Below, one piece after another: positions 26,670 through 35,334 of a stretch of DNA of 64,000 nt. The position numbers were made by a program, and so were the translations under genes. The first letter of the stretch is position 1. The number at the start of each line of letters is the position of its first letter. This DNA comes from CAYMMX01 sp964391675 (GTDB lineage: Bacteria > Cyanobacteriota > Vampirovibrionia > Gastranaerophilales > Gastranaerophilaceae): positions 185,796-249,795 of the forward strand of contig CAYMMX010000003.1 in assembly GCA_964391675.1 (NCBI GenBank), in the 5' to 3' direction. The notes under the pieces are model-generated. The model was not told the origin of the DNA, did no database searches, and saw only the letters and a program-made list of their open reading frames with translations.

Positions 26670-27296
26670 CTAATTCAAGGAATTGCAAAAATTTTGGACT
26701 CTAAGCTTAACATCTTCAGTTCCAACAAAAATGATTGTGTCATTAGCTAGAAACGAAAAATAAGGACCTACTGAGATAAGAGTTTCATTTTTTCTTAATA
26801 CGCCAACGATAGTTGCTCCTGTATTTTGCCAAAACCTTAAATCGCAAATGTTTTTGTTAATAATTGGGCTATTTTTTTTGATTTCATATTCGTAATGCTT
26901 TATTAATTCTATATTTTTTAATTGGGTAAAGTTCTCTAAAATCAAATCAATATTATTATCGATTTCCAAGTTTAATATATTTCTGTCATAAATAAGTTTT
27001 TTAATCTTTTCTCTGATAGATAATAAATTTTCTTTGGAAGAAAATTTATTTAAAAAATCAGTAGCTTTATCTTTTGATTTAATAATAATGCCACTATTTG
27101 GAAATATTTGAACAACATCTAATTCCGCAAGTAAAGTCATAGCTTTTCTGATTGTTTCTGGTGAAACATTATATCCGCCAGCTAAGGTTGAGCGACCTTT
27201 TATCTTTTGGTCTTCAACAAACTCTTCGTTGGCGATTTTTTCCGCTACATCGATTGCAATATTTATGTATCTTGGATGCTTGGTTAAAGGATTCAA
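26670..27296 (-). CDS. GntR-type regulator with RCK_C (TrkA-C) domain, BusR-like
   Basis: 208 aa. N-terminal GntR winged helix (about 8-75: 'GRSTLAGGYNVSPETIRKAMTLLAELDVVQIFPNSGIII'), a helical linker (about 85-135), and a C-terminal RCK_C domain (about 140-208: 'PIINKNICDLRFWQNTGATIV' then 'DTIIFVGTED'). The combination matches BusR, the c-di-AMP-sensing repressor of osmolyte transporter genes in streptococci and lactococci. The start is TTG with GAGG 5 nt upstream. It is encoded immediately upstream of the abl osmolyte operon. c-di-AMP binding is an inference from architecture and context. Confidence 0.8.
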   Translation of the reverse strand: MNPLTKHPRYINIAIDVAEKIANEEFVEDQKIKGRSTLAGGYNVSPETIRKAMTLLAELDVVQIFPNSGIIIKSKDKATDFLNKFSSKENLLSIREKIKKLIYDRNILNLEIDNNIDLILENFTQLKNIELIKHYEYEIKKNSPIINKNICDLRFWQNTGATIVGVLRKNETLISVGPYFSFLANDTIIFVGTEDVKLRVQNFCNSLN

Positions 27297-27695
27297 TTTT
27301 ACCTCAATAATTCCTATTTCATATTAAATATATCATAAAAATTATTAATCAACTAAGTAGTTTTAATTAAAATAGATGCATGATAATCTTATTAAGAAAA
27401 GGGTAATTATTCCATCTCCAACTGATATTTAAGGTTTCAATGGCTTTGCCTCTAAAATTTTAGAAGTATATCCATGCACACTTAGAATTTATGAGCCTGA
27501 ATATTTAATATCACCACAACGATATGATAGAAAAGCACTTTTCTGGTAAATAATTGGTAATTCCAGTAAGTTCGGTCAATCCTCCGAAATCAGTCTCAAG
27601 TTGGCACAAAAACTAAGCCAAAGGTAGTCGGAAAGGTTTCAAATGTCGGGAGTAAACCCCAACAGGGGTATTAACTTAGTTTTCTTGTTCGAATA
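27297..27695. other. ~400-nt intergenic region with a decayed ORF and structured segment
   Basis: No intact gene is seen. From 27376 a plus-strand frame reads protein-like (MHDNLIKKRVIIPSPTDI, stop, then GFNGFASKILEVYP...) to a stop at 27547-27549, with one internal TAA at 27430. That fits a broken gene fragment. Further on, several pairings cluster: TTCGG/CCGAA (27571/27584), AAAACTAAG/CTTAGTTTT (27609/27675) and ACCCC-AACA-GGGGT (27656-27669). These resemble a folded RNA or a mobile-element end. Confidence 0.4.
27376..27549 (+). pseudogene. Possible gene fragment with internal stop
   Basis: ATG, 18 codons, TAA, then 38 more codons in the same frame before the next stop. The composition ('GFNGFASKILEVYP', 'LRIYEPEYLISPQRYD') looks like real protein. 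No ribosome-binding site is obvious and no family is recognised. It could equally be chance; low confidence. Confidence 0.25.
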
Positions 27696-27719
27696 TTAAA
27701 AACTCCCTAAACGGGAGTT
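27696..27719 (-). terminator. Terminator downstream of tRNA-Leu(CAA)
   Basis: AACTCCC-TAAAC-GGGAGTT; on the minus strand the stem is followed by TTTTTAAT. Confidence 0.8.
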
Positions 27720-27722
27720 AAA

Positions 27723-27806
27723 TGCCGATGGCCGGACTCGAACCGGCACGTGGTTGCCCACACAAGATTTTGAGTCTAGCACGTCTACCAATTTCATCAC
27801 ATCGGC
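27723..27806 (-). tRNA. tRNA-Leu (anticodon CAA)
   Basis: Minus strand acceptor GCCGATG/CATCGGC with discriminator A. The anticodon stem CTAGA/TCTTG (one mismatch) holds loop CTCAAAA, giving CAA. A long variable arm of the leucine type and a T arm CCGGTTCGAGTCCGG are present. CCA is not encoded. A dedicated terminator follows. Confidence 0.93.
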
Positions 27807-27968
27807 TTGTTTTATTTTATTGACTACCTTTATAATATCAAAAATAATTCAAATTTCAAATATTATTTTCATTTTCTTTTAAAATAAACCCGCTATATAT
27901 CCTTAATACTATTTTCATATTTGAAATAACGCGTTAAAACATAAAATATAAACAGTGAGGATTTTTAC

Positions 27969-28751
27969 ATGTACAAATTATTTATTTTAATATTATTTGT
28001 TTTTTTAGTCTGTATGCCAGCTTTTTGCGGTATTGTTCAAGGCGGCGTAGAAAAACAGTCACTTATCGAACAAAATAAAATTATTGATTCATCAACTAAT
28101 TTACCTGTTGATGGAGCAAAAGTATCTTTGCCTCAAAAAAATTATCAAACATACACAGACCTAAATGGTAATTTTGAACTGAATGCAAATATAGAAGGAC
28201 AAACCTTAATGTCTGTTGAAAAACAAGGTTATAAACCTTATTCTATAACAATTGATAAAGATTTGGCTGCAAAACCAATAATAATGGGAATTGAAAAATC
28301 TACTCCAAAAGACATAAATATAGACACCAATATGTTTCATTTAGGGGATAACAGCTTTTCTGATTTATCCGCAAACGCAAAACAGTTTCAAGTTCAATCT
28401 ATAGGCCCTTATTACTCAAAACAAATAAAAATACCTGCTATAGTCCCGGGTACAAGAGTAAATCTGGTTATCGGCTCAATAATAGGAATAGATACTCTTA
28501 TTGCAAAAACAATGGGGCAAAATAAAGTAACTAATGCTTATGCAAGTCCACCAGAAGTTTATTTTAACGGGAACAAAATAGCAGAAGTTCAAGTAAATGG
28601 AGATGGTCAGAAAATAAAAATACCTTATAATTTAATTAAACAAAATCAATTAAATGAAGTTACAATTAAAACTGGAAGAAATTTAATGCAAACAGCGTAT
28701 GTTGATTATGATGATATAGAATTTATGAATTTATCAATAGAAACTAACTAA
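27969..28751 (+). CDS. Secreted protein with carboxypeptidase-regulatory-like domain
   Basis: 260 aa. A clear signal peptide ('MYKLFILILFVFLVCMPAFC') ends near residue 20-22; the Cys at 20 sits in a weak lipobox-like context, so a lipoprotein is possible but not sure. Residues about 40-95 form a CarboxypepD_reg-like/beta-sandwich module ('STNLPVDGAKVSL', 'TDLNGNFEL', 'SVEKQGYKPYSITI'). The C-terminal half is beta-rich and ends in a jelly-roll-like pattern. Probably exported to the envelope. GTGAGG precedes the ATG. Monocistronic, convergent with yidD. Confidence 0.75.
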   Translation: MYKLFILILFVFLVCMPAFCGIVQGGVEKQSLIEQNKIIDSSTNLPVDGAKVSLPQKNYQTYTDLNGNFELNANIEGQTLMSVEKQGYKPYSITIDKDLAAKPIIMGIEKSTPKDINIDTNMFHLGDNSFSDLSANAKQFQVQSIGPYYSKQIKIPAIVPGTRVNLVIGSIIGIDTLIAKTMGQNKVTNAYASPPEVYFNGNKIAEVQVNGDGQKIKIPYNLIKQNQLNEVTIKTGRNLMQTAYVDYDDIEFMNLSIETN

Positions 28752-28755
28752 GAAA

Positions 28756-28965
28756 TTATTTTAATGGATCATGTCCCCCGGGATTAAACGGATGACATTT
28801 ACAAATTCTTTTTAAACCTAACCAACAACCCTTTAAAACACCATATTTTTCAATTGCTTGCTTTGTATACTCAGAACAGGTTGGTACAAATCTGCAGGTT
28901 GCAGGAGTAAAACGTGAAACTTTTTGATAAAGTTGAATAAATTTTAATAACAGTTTTTTTATCAT
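28756..28965 (-). CDS. yidD: Membrane protein insertion efficiency factor YidD
   Basis: 69 aa with the full YidD signature: '[34 protein letters not shown]', '[17 protein letters not shown]'. It is an amphipathic membrane-associated protein that assists YidC-dependent insertion. It is unusual only in its location: it trails the flagellar operon (10 nt after flhA) rather than sitting in the rnpA-yidC cluster. Confidence 0.95.
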   Translation of the reverse strand: MIKKLLLKFIQLYQKVSRFTPATCRFVPTCSEYTKQAIEKYGVLKGCWLGLKRICKCHPFNPGGHDPLK

Positions 28966-28975
28966 AAGTCAATTA

Positions 28976-31072
28976 TTACACATAACTTGTTGTATAATTT
29001 TCTCCAATAGTGTCAACAGCTTCAACCTTAATATCTGTGATGAGTTCTGAATAAGAAATTACAACAATAGTTGGAATGTGTCTTTCAAGTAATTGATATA
29101 AAGGTAATCTAATTCTTGGAGAACATAATATAACTGGCTGTTTACCTATATTTTGATGAGAACGCATAAGTGTATTTGCTGTCTGTTCAATAAGTTCTTG
29201 AACTTGCATTGGATTCAATAAAAACATCGTTCCAAGCTCTGTTCTTTGGCAACTCTCATCAAGAATTTTTTCCCAATCCGGAGATAATGTAAGAGCGTAT
29301 AAAACTTTATCCTCTTGAACATTTGTAAGACAAACCTGTCTACCTAATGCAGCCCTTAACCTTTCGGATAATATATCAGGCTCTTTTGAAAATCTTGCAT
29401 AATCACATAGTCTTTCAAATATAAATATAATGTCCTTTATAGAAACTTTTTCTCTTATTAAGTTAACAAAAATCTTTCTTAAATCACTCGTTGAAATAAT
29501 TGTTGGAACTAAATCATTAACTAGTGTTGGGTCTTGAGAACGAACTAATTCCATCAATTTAAGAACATCTGTCTTTGTCATAACATCATCAACATGCTTT
29601 CTAACACATTCTTGCAAATGGGTGATAATAACATCTGTTGCATCAACAGACATAACTTCTCTTGTTTTCTTTGCATCTTCGGCAGAAATCCAATAAGCTT
29701 GAGTTTGATAAGTAGGATCAACACTTACAATTGCATCTTCAGGAACAGTTTTTCTGACAGCATCCCACTGATCAGCAATAACCATATATCTTCCGGGATA
29801 AACAAATCCTGTTGCAACCGTATTACCACGGATAGAAATTAAATACTCTTCCGCTTCAAGTGCAGAGGAATCCATAATCCTAATATTAGGGATAATATAA
29901 CCTAATTCATCCGTGGTTCTTTGTCTTAATGCGGCTATTTTTGCCAGTAATTGTCCTTCTTGATCAGGATCAGCAATAACAAGTAAATTTGAGCCAACCT
30001 GCAAACTTAGAACATCAACACCAAGTCTTTCATACATTCTATTTGGATTAACTAAATCCTGCATATTTTGTCTGACATTTTCCAATTGCCCCAACTGAGA
30101 TTGAACATCAGCATTAACAAGTACAGAAAATCCTGCAACAAACATTATTATAGTAAAGAACAAAAAAGGTCCCCATGGTAAACCAGTAATTGGTCCTGTT
30201 ATAGCTATAAGAAATAAAAATGTTCCAGAGAAGAATAAACTGTATGGTTTACCCATAAGCTGAATCATCAAATCACTACCTAATGAAGGACTTGATGCAG
30301 TAGAACGTGTCATTATAATACCAGCTGCAATTGACATCAAAAGAGAAGGCACCTGTGAAGCCAAACCATCACCTATTGTTAATATAGTATATTTTGAAAC
30401 CGCTTCTTCTATTGGCATACCATTCATTAAAGCACCTATACACAGACCACCTATAATATTTATAATTACAATAATTATACCTGCAATTGTATCCCCTTTT
30501 ACAAACTTCATTGCACCGTCCATCGAACCGAATAAATTTGATTCTCTTTGTAAGTCTTCTCTTTTTCTAACCGCTTCTTCAGGGGAAATTAAACCTGCAT
30601 TAAAATCCGCATCGATAGTCATTTGCTTACCAGGCATCGCATCTAATGCAAACCTTGCAGCAACTTCCGCTATACGTTCTGCACCTTTTGTAATTACAAG
30701 AAATTGAACTACTGTTATAATCAAGAAAATAACAGCTCCAACAATTAAATTTCCACCAGTAACAAAATTCCCGAAAGCATGAATAACTTCACCAGCTTCA
30801 CCTTTTGCTAAAATTAAACGGGTAGAGGCAATACCTAACACTAATCTGAACATTGTCCCCAAAAGAATTATAGATGGAAACGAAGATAATTCTAGAGGTT
30901 TTTGCACATATAAGGCTATCATTAAGAGAACTATACCTATTGTAATATTTAAACTTATTGAAAAATTTATAACCCAAGTAGGCATTTCAATCAATAAAAT
31001 AAGAATTAGCATCAAGACAAAGCCTGCTAATAATATTTCACTTATAGGATTTCCTGCATTTGATTGTGCCAT
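28976..31072 (-). CDS. flhA: Flagellar export gate protein FlhA
   Basis: 698 aa. The N-terminal half has about eight membrane helices, with the FHIPEP-type loop ('RFALDAMPGKQMTIDADFNAGLI' region, 'REDLQRESNLFGSMDGAMKFVKGD'). The cytoplasmic C-terminal half carries the export-gate subdomains ('ISTSDLRKIFVNLIREKVSIKD', 'RSHQNIGKQPVILCSPRIR'). Length is normal for FlhA. It follows fliH almost directly, where fliI/fliJ would usually stand. Inner membrane, part of the flagellar type III export gate. Confidence 0.96.
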   Translation of the reverse strand: MAQSNAGNPISEILLAGFVLMLILILLIEMPTWVINFSISLNITIGIVLLMIALYVQKPLELSSFPSIILLGTMFRLVLGIASTRLILAKGEAGEVIHAFGNFVTGGNLIVGAVIFLIITVVQFLVITKGAERIAEVAARFALDAMPGKQMTIDADFNAGLISPEEAVRKREDLQRESNLFGSMDGAMKFVKGDTIAGIIIVIINIIGGLCIGALMNGMPIEEAVSKYTILTIGDGLASQVPSLLMSIAAGIIMTRSTASSPSLGSDLMIQLMGKPYSLFFSGTFLFLIAITGPITGLPWGPFLFFTIIMFVAGFSVLVNADVQSQLGQLENVRQNMQDLVNPNRMYERLGVDVLSLQVGSNLLVIADPDQEGQLLAKIAALRQRTTDELGYIIPNIRIMDSSALEAEEYLISIRGNTVATGFVYPGRYMVIADQWDAVRKTVPEDAIVSVDPTYQTQAYWISAEDAKKTREVMSVDATDVIITHLQECVRKHVDDVMTKTDVLKLMELVRSQDPTLVNDLVPTIISTSDLRKIFVNLIREKVSIKDIIFIFERLCDYARFSKEPDILSERLRAALGRQVCLTNVQEDKVLYALTLSPDWEKILDESCQRTELGTMFLLNPMQVQELIEQTANTLMRSHQNIGKQPVILCSPRIRLPLYQLLERHIPTIVVISYSELITDIKVEAVDTIGENYTTSYV

Positions 31073-31073
31073 T

Positions 31074-31760
31074 TTACATTCCCTTAAAAGCTTCTTTAAT
31101 TACTTCTAACTGTGTTTCAATTGTTGCGTCAACAATTCCGTTACTTGTGTATAAAATACATCCTCCTGATTCTACCGCCTCATCAGAAACAACTAAAACT
31201 TTAGCTTCTACACCCAATGAAGAAATAATAGCAGGAATGTTTTCTTTTATCATAATAACCTGTTTGGGATTAACCTTAATACTAACTTTGGATTCTTCTC
31301 TTGATAAGTTTTTTAAAAGATCTATAATATTTTCTAAAATAATTTGTGGATCCTGTTCTATTTCTTTTTTAACAATTTTTCTTGCAATATCAATACTTAT
31401 TTCTAAAATATCCGGAGCAATATACTCAAAAACTTCTTGTTTAGAATTTATAAAAACATTCAATGAATTTTTCAAATGCTCAATATCTTTTTGTGCTTTT
31501 TCAATTCCGGCACTATACCCTTCTTGGGTTGCGGTTTCTTTTATAGAATTTGCTTCATCTTGAGCTCTTGATATTAAATTTCTGTCATCGATTCTTCTAT
31601 AACCACGACGACGATTTCCTCTACGTCTTTCATTACGTGAAGAAAATTCAATATTATCCAAATCAAACAACTCTAAATCTTCTTCCTTAATCTTATCTTC
31701 AGTTAAAGATTCTTTTTTAGATTTTGTATTATTTTTTTCGCCACGTTTTTTTATAATCAT
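31074..31760 (-). CDS. fliH: Flagellar assembly protein FliH
   Basis: 228 aa, regulator of the FliI ATPase. The first ~90 residues are charged and basic ('RNERRRGNRRRGYRR'). A coiled coil follows ('ARDEANSIKETATQEGYSAGIEKAQKDIEHLKNSL'). The C-terminal half matches the FliH/HrpE family ('ILEISIDIARKIVKKEIEQDPQIILENI', 'VSIKVNPKQV'). The ATG at 31760 overlaps the fliG stop as ATGA. The frame extending to 31823 is inside fliG and not used. Translationally coupled to fliG. Confidence 0.88.
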   Translation of the reverse strand: MIIKKRGEKNNTKSKKESLTEDKIKEEDLELFDLDNIEFSSRNERRRGNRRRGYRRIDDRNLISRAQDEANSIKETATQEGYSAGIEKAQKDIEHLKNSLNVFINSKQEVFEYIAPDILEISIDIARKIVKKEIEQDPQIILENIIDLLKNLSREESKVSIKVNPKQVIMIKENIPAIISSLGVEAKVLVVSDEAVESGGCILYTSNGIVDATIETQLEVIKEAFKGM

Positions 31761-32722
31761 GAAATACTTTCTTCTAAATGCTGCATTATTATTCCTGTGA
31801 TTTTTGAAGGTAATTGAATACATTCACCATCACGAGCTTTTGCAATAAATTCTTTGACCAATGGTCTTTCTTTTGATATATTCCTTTCTAAAACCGGTTT
31901 TGGAATCTTCTCAAATATTTTATTCATTCTTGAAATAATTTTTTGCGGATTTAAATATTTCGGCTCAGGTAAGTTCGTTTTAATTTCTTGCAAACATTTC
32001 ATTGTAATTGATTTATCAATTTTTTGATCTAAATCAGACATTTCCATATACTGAATTACTGTTTTTGCATCATTAGGGTCAAATTTATTTAAAATTGCCT
32101 GAACTTTATCTTGTGATACATTTCTAAGTAAAAGAGCCAATGAGGCAAGTTTTAAAATTTTTGAATTAGATATACTAGAATCATATCCTTGCTGGACATC
32201 AGGATCCTGCTCTTGTCGTTCTTCCTGAATTTGCTGCATCATTGCATCAATATTAGACTGTCCAAGTGCATTTTCAAAAACAACATCATTAATAATTTGT
32301 CTGTCTTTTAATTCTGTCAAGACCTCTTGATATGCTTTTTTAACATGGTGCTCTACTATTTTAAGCGTTTCATCCTGAGAAACCCCTTGAATAATTGCCT
32401 GCTTTGATATTTCGAAAATAGTGAATGCAATTTTTTGCATAACAACATCCCAGTAGTCGGGTAAAATTCCTGATCTTATAACATCAATTGATTTATGAAA
32501 AGACCACTCTGCAATTATTTGAGTTACTAACATCCCTTGTTCGGCAGTAAAATTAAGTTCTTCATCATTATAGATAGCTTCGCCGGATAAAGTAGCAAAA
32601 TTTTTAATTGTATTTACAACATATTGTCTTTGAAAATCTTGAAATTCTGCAGGAAGAAGCTCTAAAGCTTGATTTGCAAGCTCAGTAGAAAACCCTTGAT
32701 AATCAAATCCTTCTATTGCCAT
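31757..32722 (-). CDS. fliG: Flagellar motor switch protein FliG
   Basis: 321 aa, C-ring protein linking MS ring and stator. The middle and C-terminal ARM-like repeats are recognisable ('LALLLRNVSQDKVQAILNKFDPNDAKTVIQYMEMSDLDQ'). The C-terminal domain is more divergent than in enterobacterial FliG, and the torque-generating charged helix is not easy to align by eye. The identification rests on position between fliF and fliH plus the middle-domain pattern. Translation is coupled to fliH. Confidence 0.78.
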   Translation of the reverse strand: MAIEGFDYQGFSTELANQALELLPAEFQDFQRQYVVNTIKNFATLSGEAIYNDEELNFTAEQGMLVTQIIAEWSFHKSIDVIRSGILPDYWDVVMQKIAFTIFEISKQAIIQGVSQDETLKIVEHHVKKAYQEVLTELKDRQIINDVVFENALGQSNIDAMMQQIQEERQEQDPDVQQGYDSSISNSKILKLASLALLLRNVSQDKVQAILNKFDPNDAKTVIQYMEMSDLDQKIDKSITMKCLQEIKTNLPEPKYLNPQKIISRMNKIFEKIPKPVLERNISKERPLVKEFIAKARDGECIQLPSKITGIIMQHLEESIS

Positions 32723-32787
32723 TTTCCTCCAACTCCCTTCGAATTTTATTAATTACGTAAAATTTTTGTTTTCAATAAAGATAATTT

Positions 32788-34443
32788 TTACGCTCTTTCA
32801 ATCCAATTCTTTATTTTTTCTCCAATTTCTTCTTCATCTATACCCTCGATATCAGACTGTAAATCATATAAAGCATTGTCTAAAGCCGTATTCTGAGGTT
32901 GTTGATAAACAACTTCTCTTTGTTGCTGCTCGATTAAACCTTGAGCCATTTGGTTTTGTTTTTCTATCAGTTCAGCAGCTTTTAAGTTAACATCTCTGAG
33001 TTGACGTTCCTGCTCATATGTTTTTTCTTGTAACATTGCCATCTCATCTCTTTGAATTCTTTGATCTTCTTTAACTTTATTTGAGATATATTTTAAACCG
33101 CCGCCTATACCTAATATTAAAGCAGCAATTGCTAACCACCAAGGATTTCCTGTTTCTGCAGGTTTTGGTAAATTTTCACCTTTATCGGCAGCCAGATAAG
33201 GATCAATAGAATCAGATAAAGCTATTGTTACATTCTCTATATTAACCTTGGGACCTGCAGCACCTGCAATAAGTTCTTTTAGTTCATCCAAAGTAGTTTC
33301 GGGTGGTAGAGCATTTTTGTCAATAGTAACAGCAACAGATACTTCTTCAATAGTACCTGCTTTTGTATATTCATTAATTTGAGTTTTAGAAACACCATAT
33401 TGAGTTTCTCTTGCTGTTCTTTCATAGTTTCTGTTTTGAGAAGATGTGCCTGTTGAACCTAAATTTTGTTGTAATGAACCCGGCACAGAAATACTAACTG
33501 CGCCTCCTGCACCTTGACTTACATCCTGACTCTTATCACCCAATCCTTCAACAAAAGTTTGTTCGGTAACAGCAGTTTTTCGATTAGGATCATAGTTTAT
33601 ACTTGAAGATTCGATAGGTGATTGACGAAGAAAAGTGCTTACAGTTGCAACATAATTTCCTTTGCCTATTAACTTATCTAACTGAGCATTAACCTTTTGT
33701 TGCATATATTTATCATTTTCTTGAGATTTTTCTATCATTTCATCTTGTGAATCAATAATATTAGAATAAACATTCCCGTTCGTATCTGTTATTGAAATAT
33801 TATCAGCGGTCAACCCTGTAACACTGCCCAACAATAAATTAGTAATTGCCTTTACTTTCATTTGGTCAAGTTTTTCACCGCTTGGAATTGTAATTTGAAC
33901 TGTCGCTGTTGTAGGTTTTTGCAAAGAAGTAAACATTGATTGGTCCGGAATCGATATAAATACAGAAGCGTCATCAATACCACCCATTTTTCTTATAAGT
34001 CTTGCAAGTTCACCATTTATAGCCCTTGCGAGTCTTATTCTTTTATCTTCTTTTGTAGATGTAAAATCTCCTTTATCAAAGATCTCCAACCCCACATTTT
34101 CATCAACCATTCCGCTTTTCACAATTGTTAAAAGAGCCATATCTCTTTGTGAAAGAGTATATTCTTTTAAATAGATTGTTGATTTTGTTCCATCAGGTTT
34201 TCTATAAGCGGTAATTCCGTCTCTTGCCAAAAGAGCCTGTATTTCAATAGCTTTACCTAAATTATCGGTTGTCAACAAATCCAGCGGTTCTTTAATTACT
34301 TTTTCTCTAACAGTATCTTTATTATTAGATTTTTTACCTGAAGAAACAATTCCCACAGTTATGCTGATAGCAAGTACAATAACTATTGCACCAATTATTC
34401 CATATAATAAAGGTTTATTTTCTAAAATTTGCTTAAAATCCAT
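32788..34443 (-). CDS. fliF: Flagellar MS-ring protein FliF
   Basis: 551 aa. N-terminal membrane helix (about 13-32, 'LLYGIIGAIVIVLAISITVG'). Ring-building domains include 'LGKAIEIQALLARDGI' and 'YTLSQRDMALLTIVKSGM', then 'GGIDDASVFISIPDQSMF', 'ATVQITIPSGEKL' and 'VTGLTADNISITDTNG'. A Ser/Gly/Gln-rich periplasmic insertion follows, then a second membrane helix (about 437-455) and a C-terminal FliG-binding tail ending 'KIKNWIERA'. Slightly divergent but clearly FliF. Confidence 0.95.
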   Translation of the reverse strand: MDFKQILENKPLLYGIIGAIVIVLAISITVGIVSSGKKSNNKDTVREKVIKEPLDLLTTDNLGKAIEIQALLARDGITAYRKPDGTKSTIYLKEYTLSQRDMALLTIVKSGMVDENVGLEIFDKGDFTSTKEDKRIRLARAINGELARLIRKMGGIDDASVFISIPDQSMFTSLQKPTTATVQITIPSGEKLDQMKVKAITNLLLGSVTGLTADNISITDTNGNVYSNIIDSQDEMIEKSQENDKYMQQKVNAQLDKLIGKGNYVATVSTFLRQSPIESSSINYDPNRKTAVTEQTFVEGLGDKSQDVSQGAGGAVSISVPGSLQQNLGSTGTSSQNRNYERTARETQYGVSKTQINEYTKAGTIEEVSVAVTIDKNALPPETTLDELKELIAGAAGPKVNIENVTIALSDSIDPYLAADKGENLPKPAETGNPWWLAIAALILGIGGGLKYISNKVKEDQRIQRDEMAMLQEKTYEQERQLRDVNLKAAELIEKQNQMAQGLIEQQQREVVYQQPQNTALDNALYDLQSDIEGIDEEEIGEKIKNWIERA

Positions 34444-34525
34444 TATATTACCTTTTTACCAACAGCCCCACTTAACATTAAATCCCCTATGGATATTATA
34501 TCATTTTTTTAACCTTATGTTAAGT

Positions 34526-34858
34526 TTACACTGATATTTGCATAATTTTGTCATACGCTTGGATGACTTTTGTTGTTATCTGTGTTGCAACGTTAACTGT
34601 TATTTCTGCTTTTGCCATTGCTGTCATAACTTCGTGTATATCGACATCACTATTTCCTGACATTGCACTCTTTAAAAGATTTTCAGGAGAATTTAGTTCT
34701 TTATTTAAATCTTGTGCAAGATCTGTCATTACCGTCTTGAAATTCGGTTTAGATACATCAGATAAATCATTTATAGGTGAACTTGCATTGATAGTTATAG
34801 GATTATTTTGGATTCTTCCAGTTAAGTCTACTCTTGGAGAATAAAAACCGTTTGCCAT
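34526..34858 (-). CDS. fliE: Flagellar hook-basal body protein FliE
   Basis: 110 aa, MS ring-rod junction protein. The C-terminal half is typical: 'NSDVDIHEVMTAMAKAEITVNVATQITTKVIQAYDKIMQISV'-type helix pattern ending at the stop. It is the first gene of the fliE-fliF-fliG-fliH-flhA-yidD run. AAAGGGCAGG upstream of the ATG. Confidence 0.93.
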   Translation of the reverse strand: MANGFYSPRVDLTGRIQNNPITINASSPINDLSDVSKPNFKTVMTDLAQDLNKELNSPENLLKSAMSGNSDVDIHEVMTAMAKAEITVNVATQITTKVIQAYDKIMQISV

Positions 34859-35133
34859 TAATTATACCTGCCCTTTCTTAAGTAATCTATGATTAATATT
34901 AAATGTCGTAATTTAAGCCTGTTAATTTAACTAATATTTAAAAAATCAAATGTTTAAATTAGGATTAAATAATAAAATACTGCATATAATGTAGTCAAAC
35001 TAATACTGTTTTAATGATTTGTTATAAAAAATCATTTTTTGTAAAAATAATTTAATATTTACAAATAAGGATAGCAATATTTACAAATAAGAGTTTTTTA
35101 TTATATTATAGACATGAGGAATGAGGAATTTTT
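34859..35133. other. Divergent intergenic region, fliE and the 35134 gene
   Basis: 275 nt, very AT-rich. It must carry the flagellar operon promoter (minus), but I see no convincing sigma-28 box. It carries the 22-bp-period direct repeat listed separately on the plus side. Confidence 0.4.
35054..35091 (+). repeat. Direct repeat, 16 bp, 22-bp period
   Basis: AATATTTACAAATAAG occurs at 35054-35069 and 35076-35091. The 22-bp period places both copies on the same DNA face, as for tandem activator or repressor sites. It lies 43 nt before the start at 35134. Confidence 0.5.
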
Positions 35134-35334
35134 ATGGTTGATTTCAATTCACCTATAGGTAAGAATGAATATAGCTTAAAAGATACTAATAAGGTTTCAA
35201 AATTATTTGGATTTTTTGCAACACGTTATGACTTAAAAAATTTGGCAGGAAAGATTGATGCATCAAAAAATGCATCTGAAAACATATTTAATCTTAAGAA
35301 AAGAGTTAATAATAACGATATAGGAACTGCTTAA
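35134..35334 (+). CDS. Unknown small protein, 66 aa
   Basis: GAGG is 7 nt before the ATG. Lysine-rich, soluble, no recognised domain ('MVDFNSPIGKNEYSLKDTN...'). It ends 1 nt before the convergent hisH stop. It has its own repeat-bearing promoter region, so probably expressed and regulated separately. Confidence 0.65.
   Translation: MVDFNSPIGKNEYSLKDTNKVSKLFGFFATRYDLKNLAGKIDASKNASENIFNLKKRVNNNDIGTA

Noticed and set aside
31761..31823. Longer fliH start
   Set aside because: Would add residues encoded within fliG; the ATGA overlap gives the natural start at 31760.
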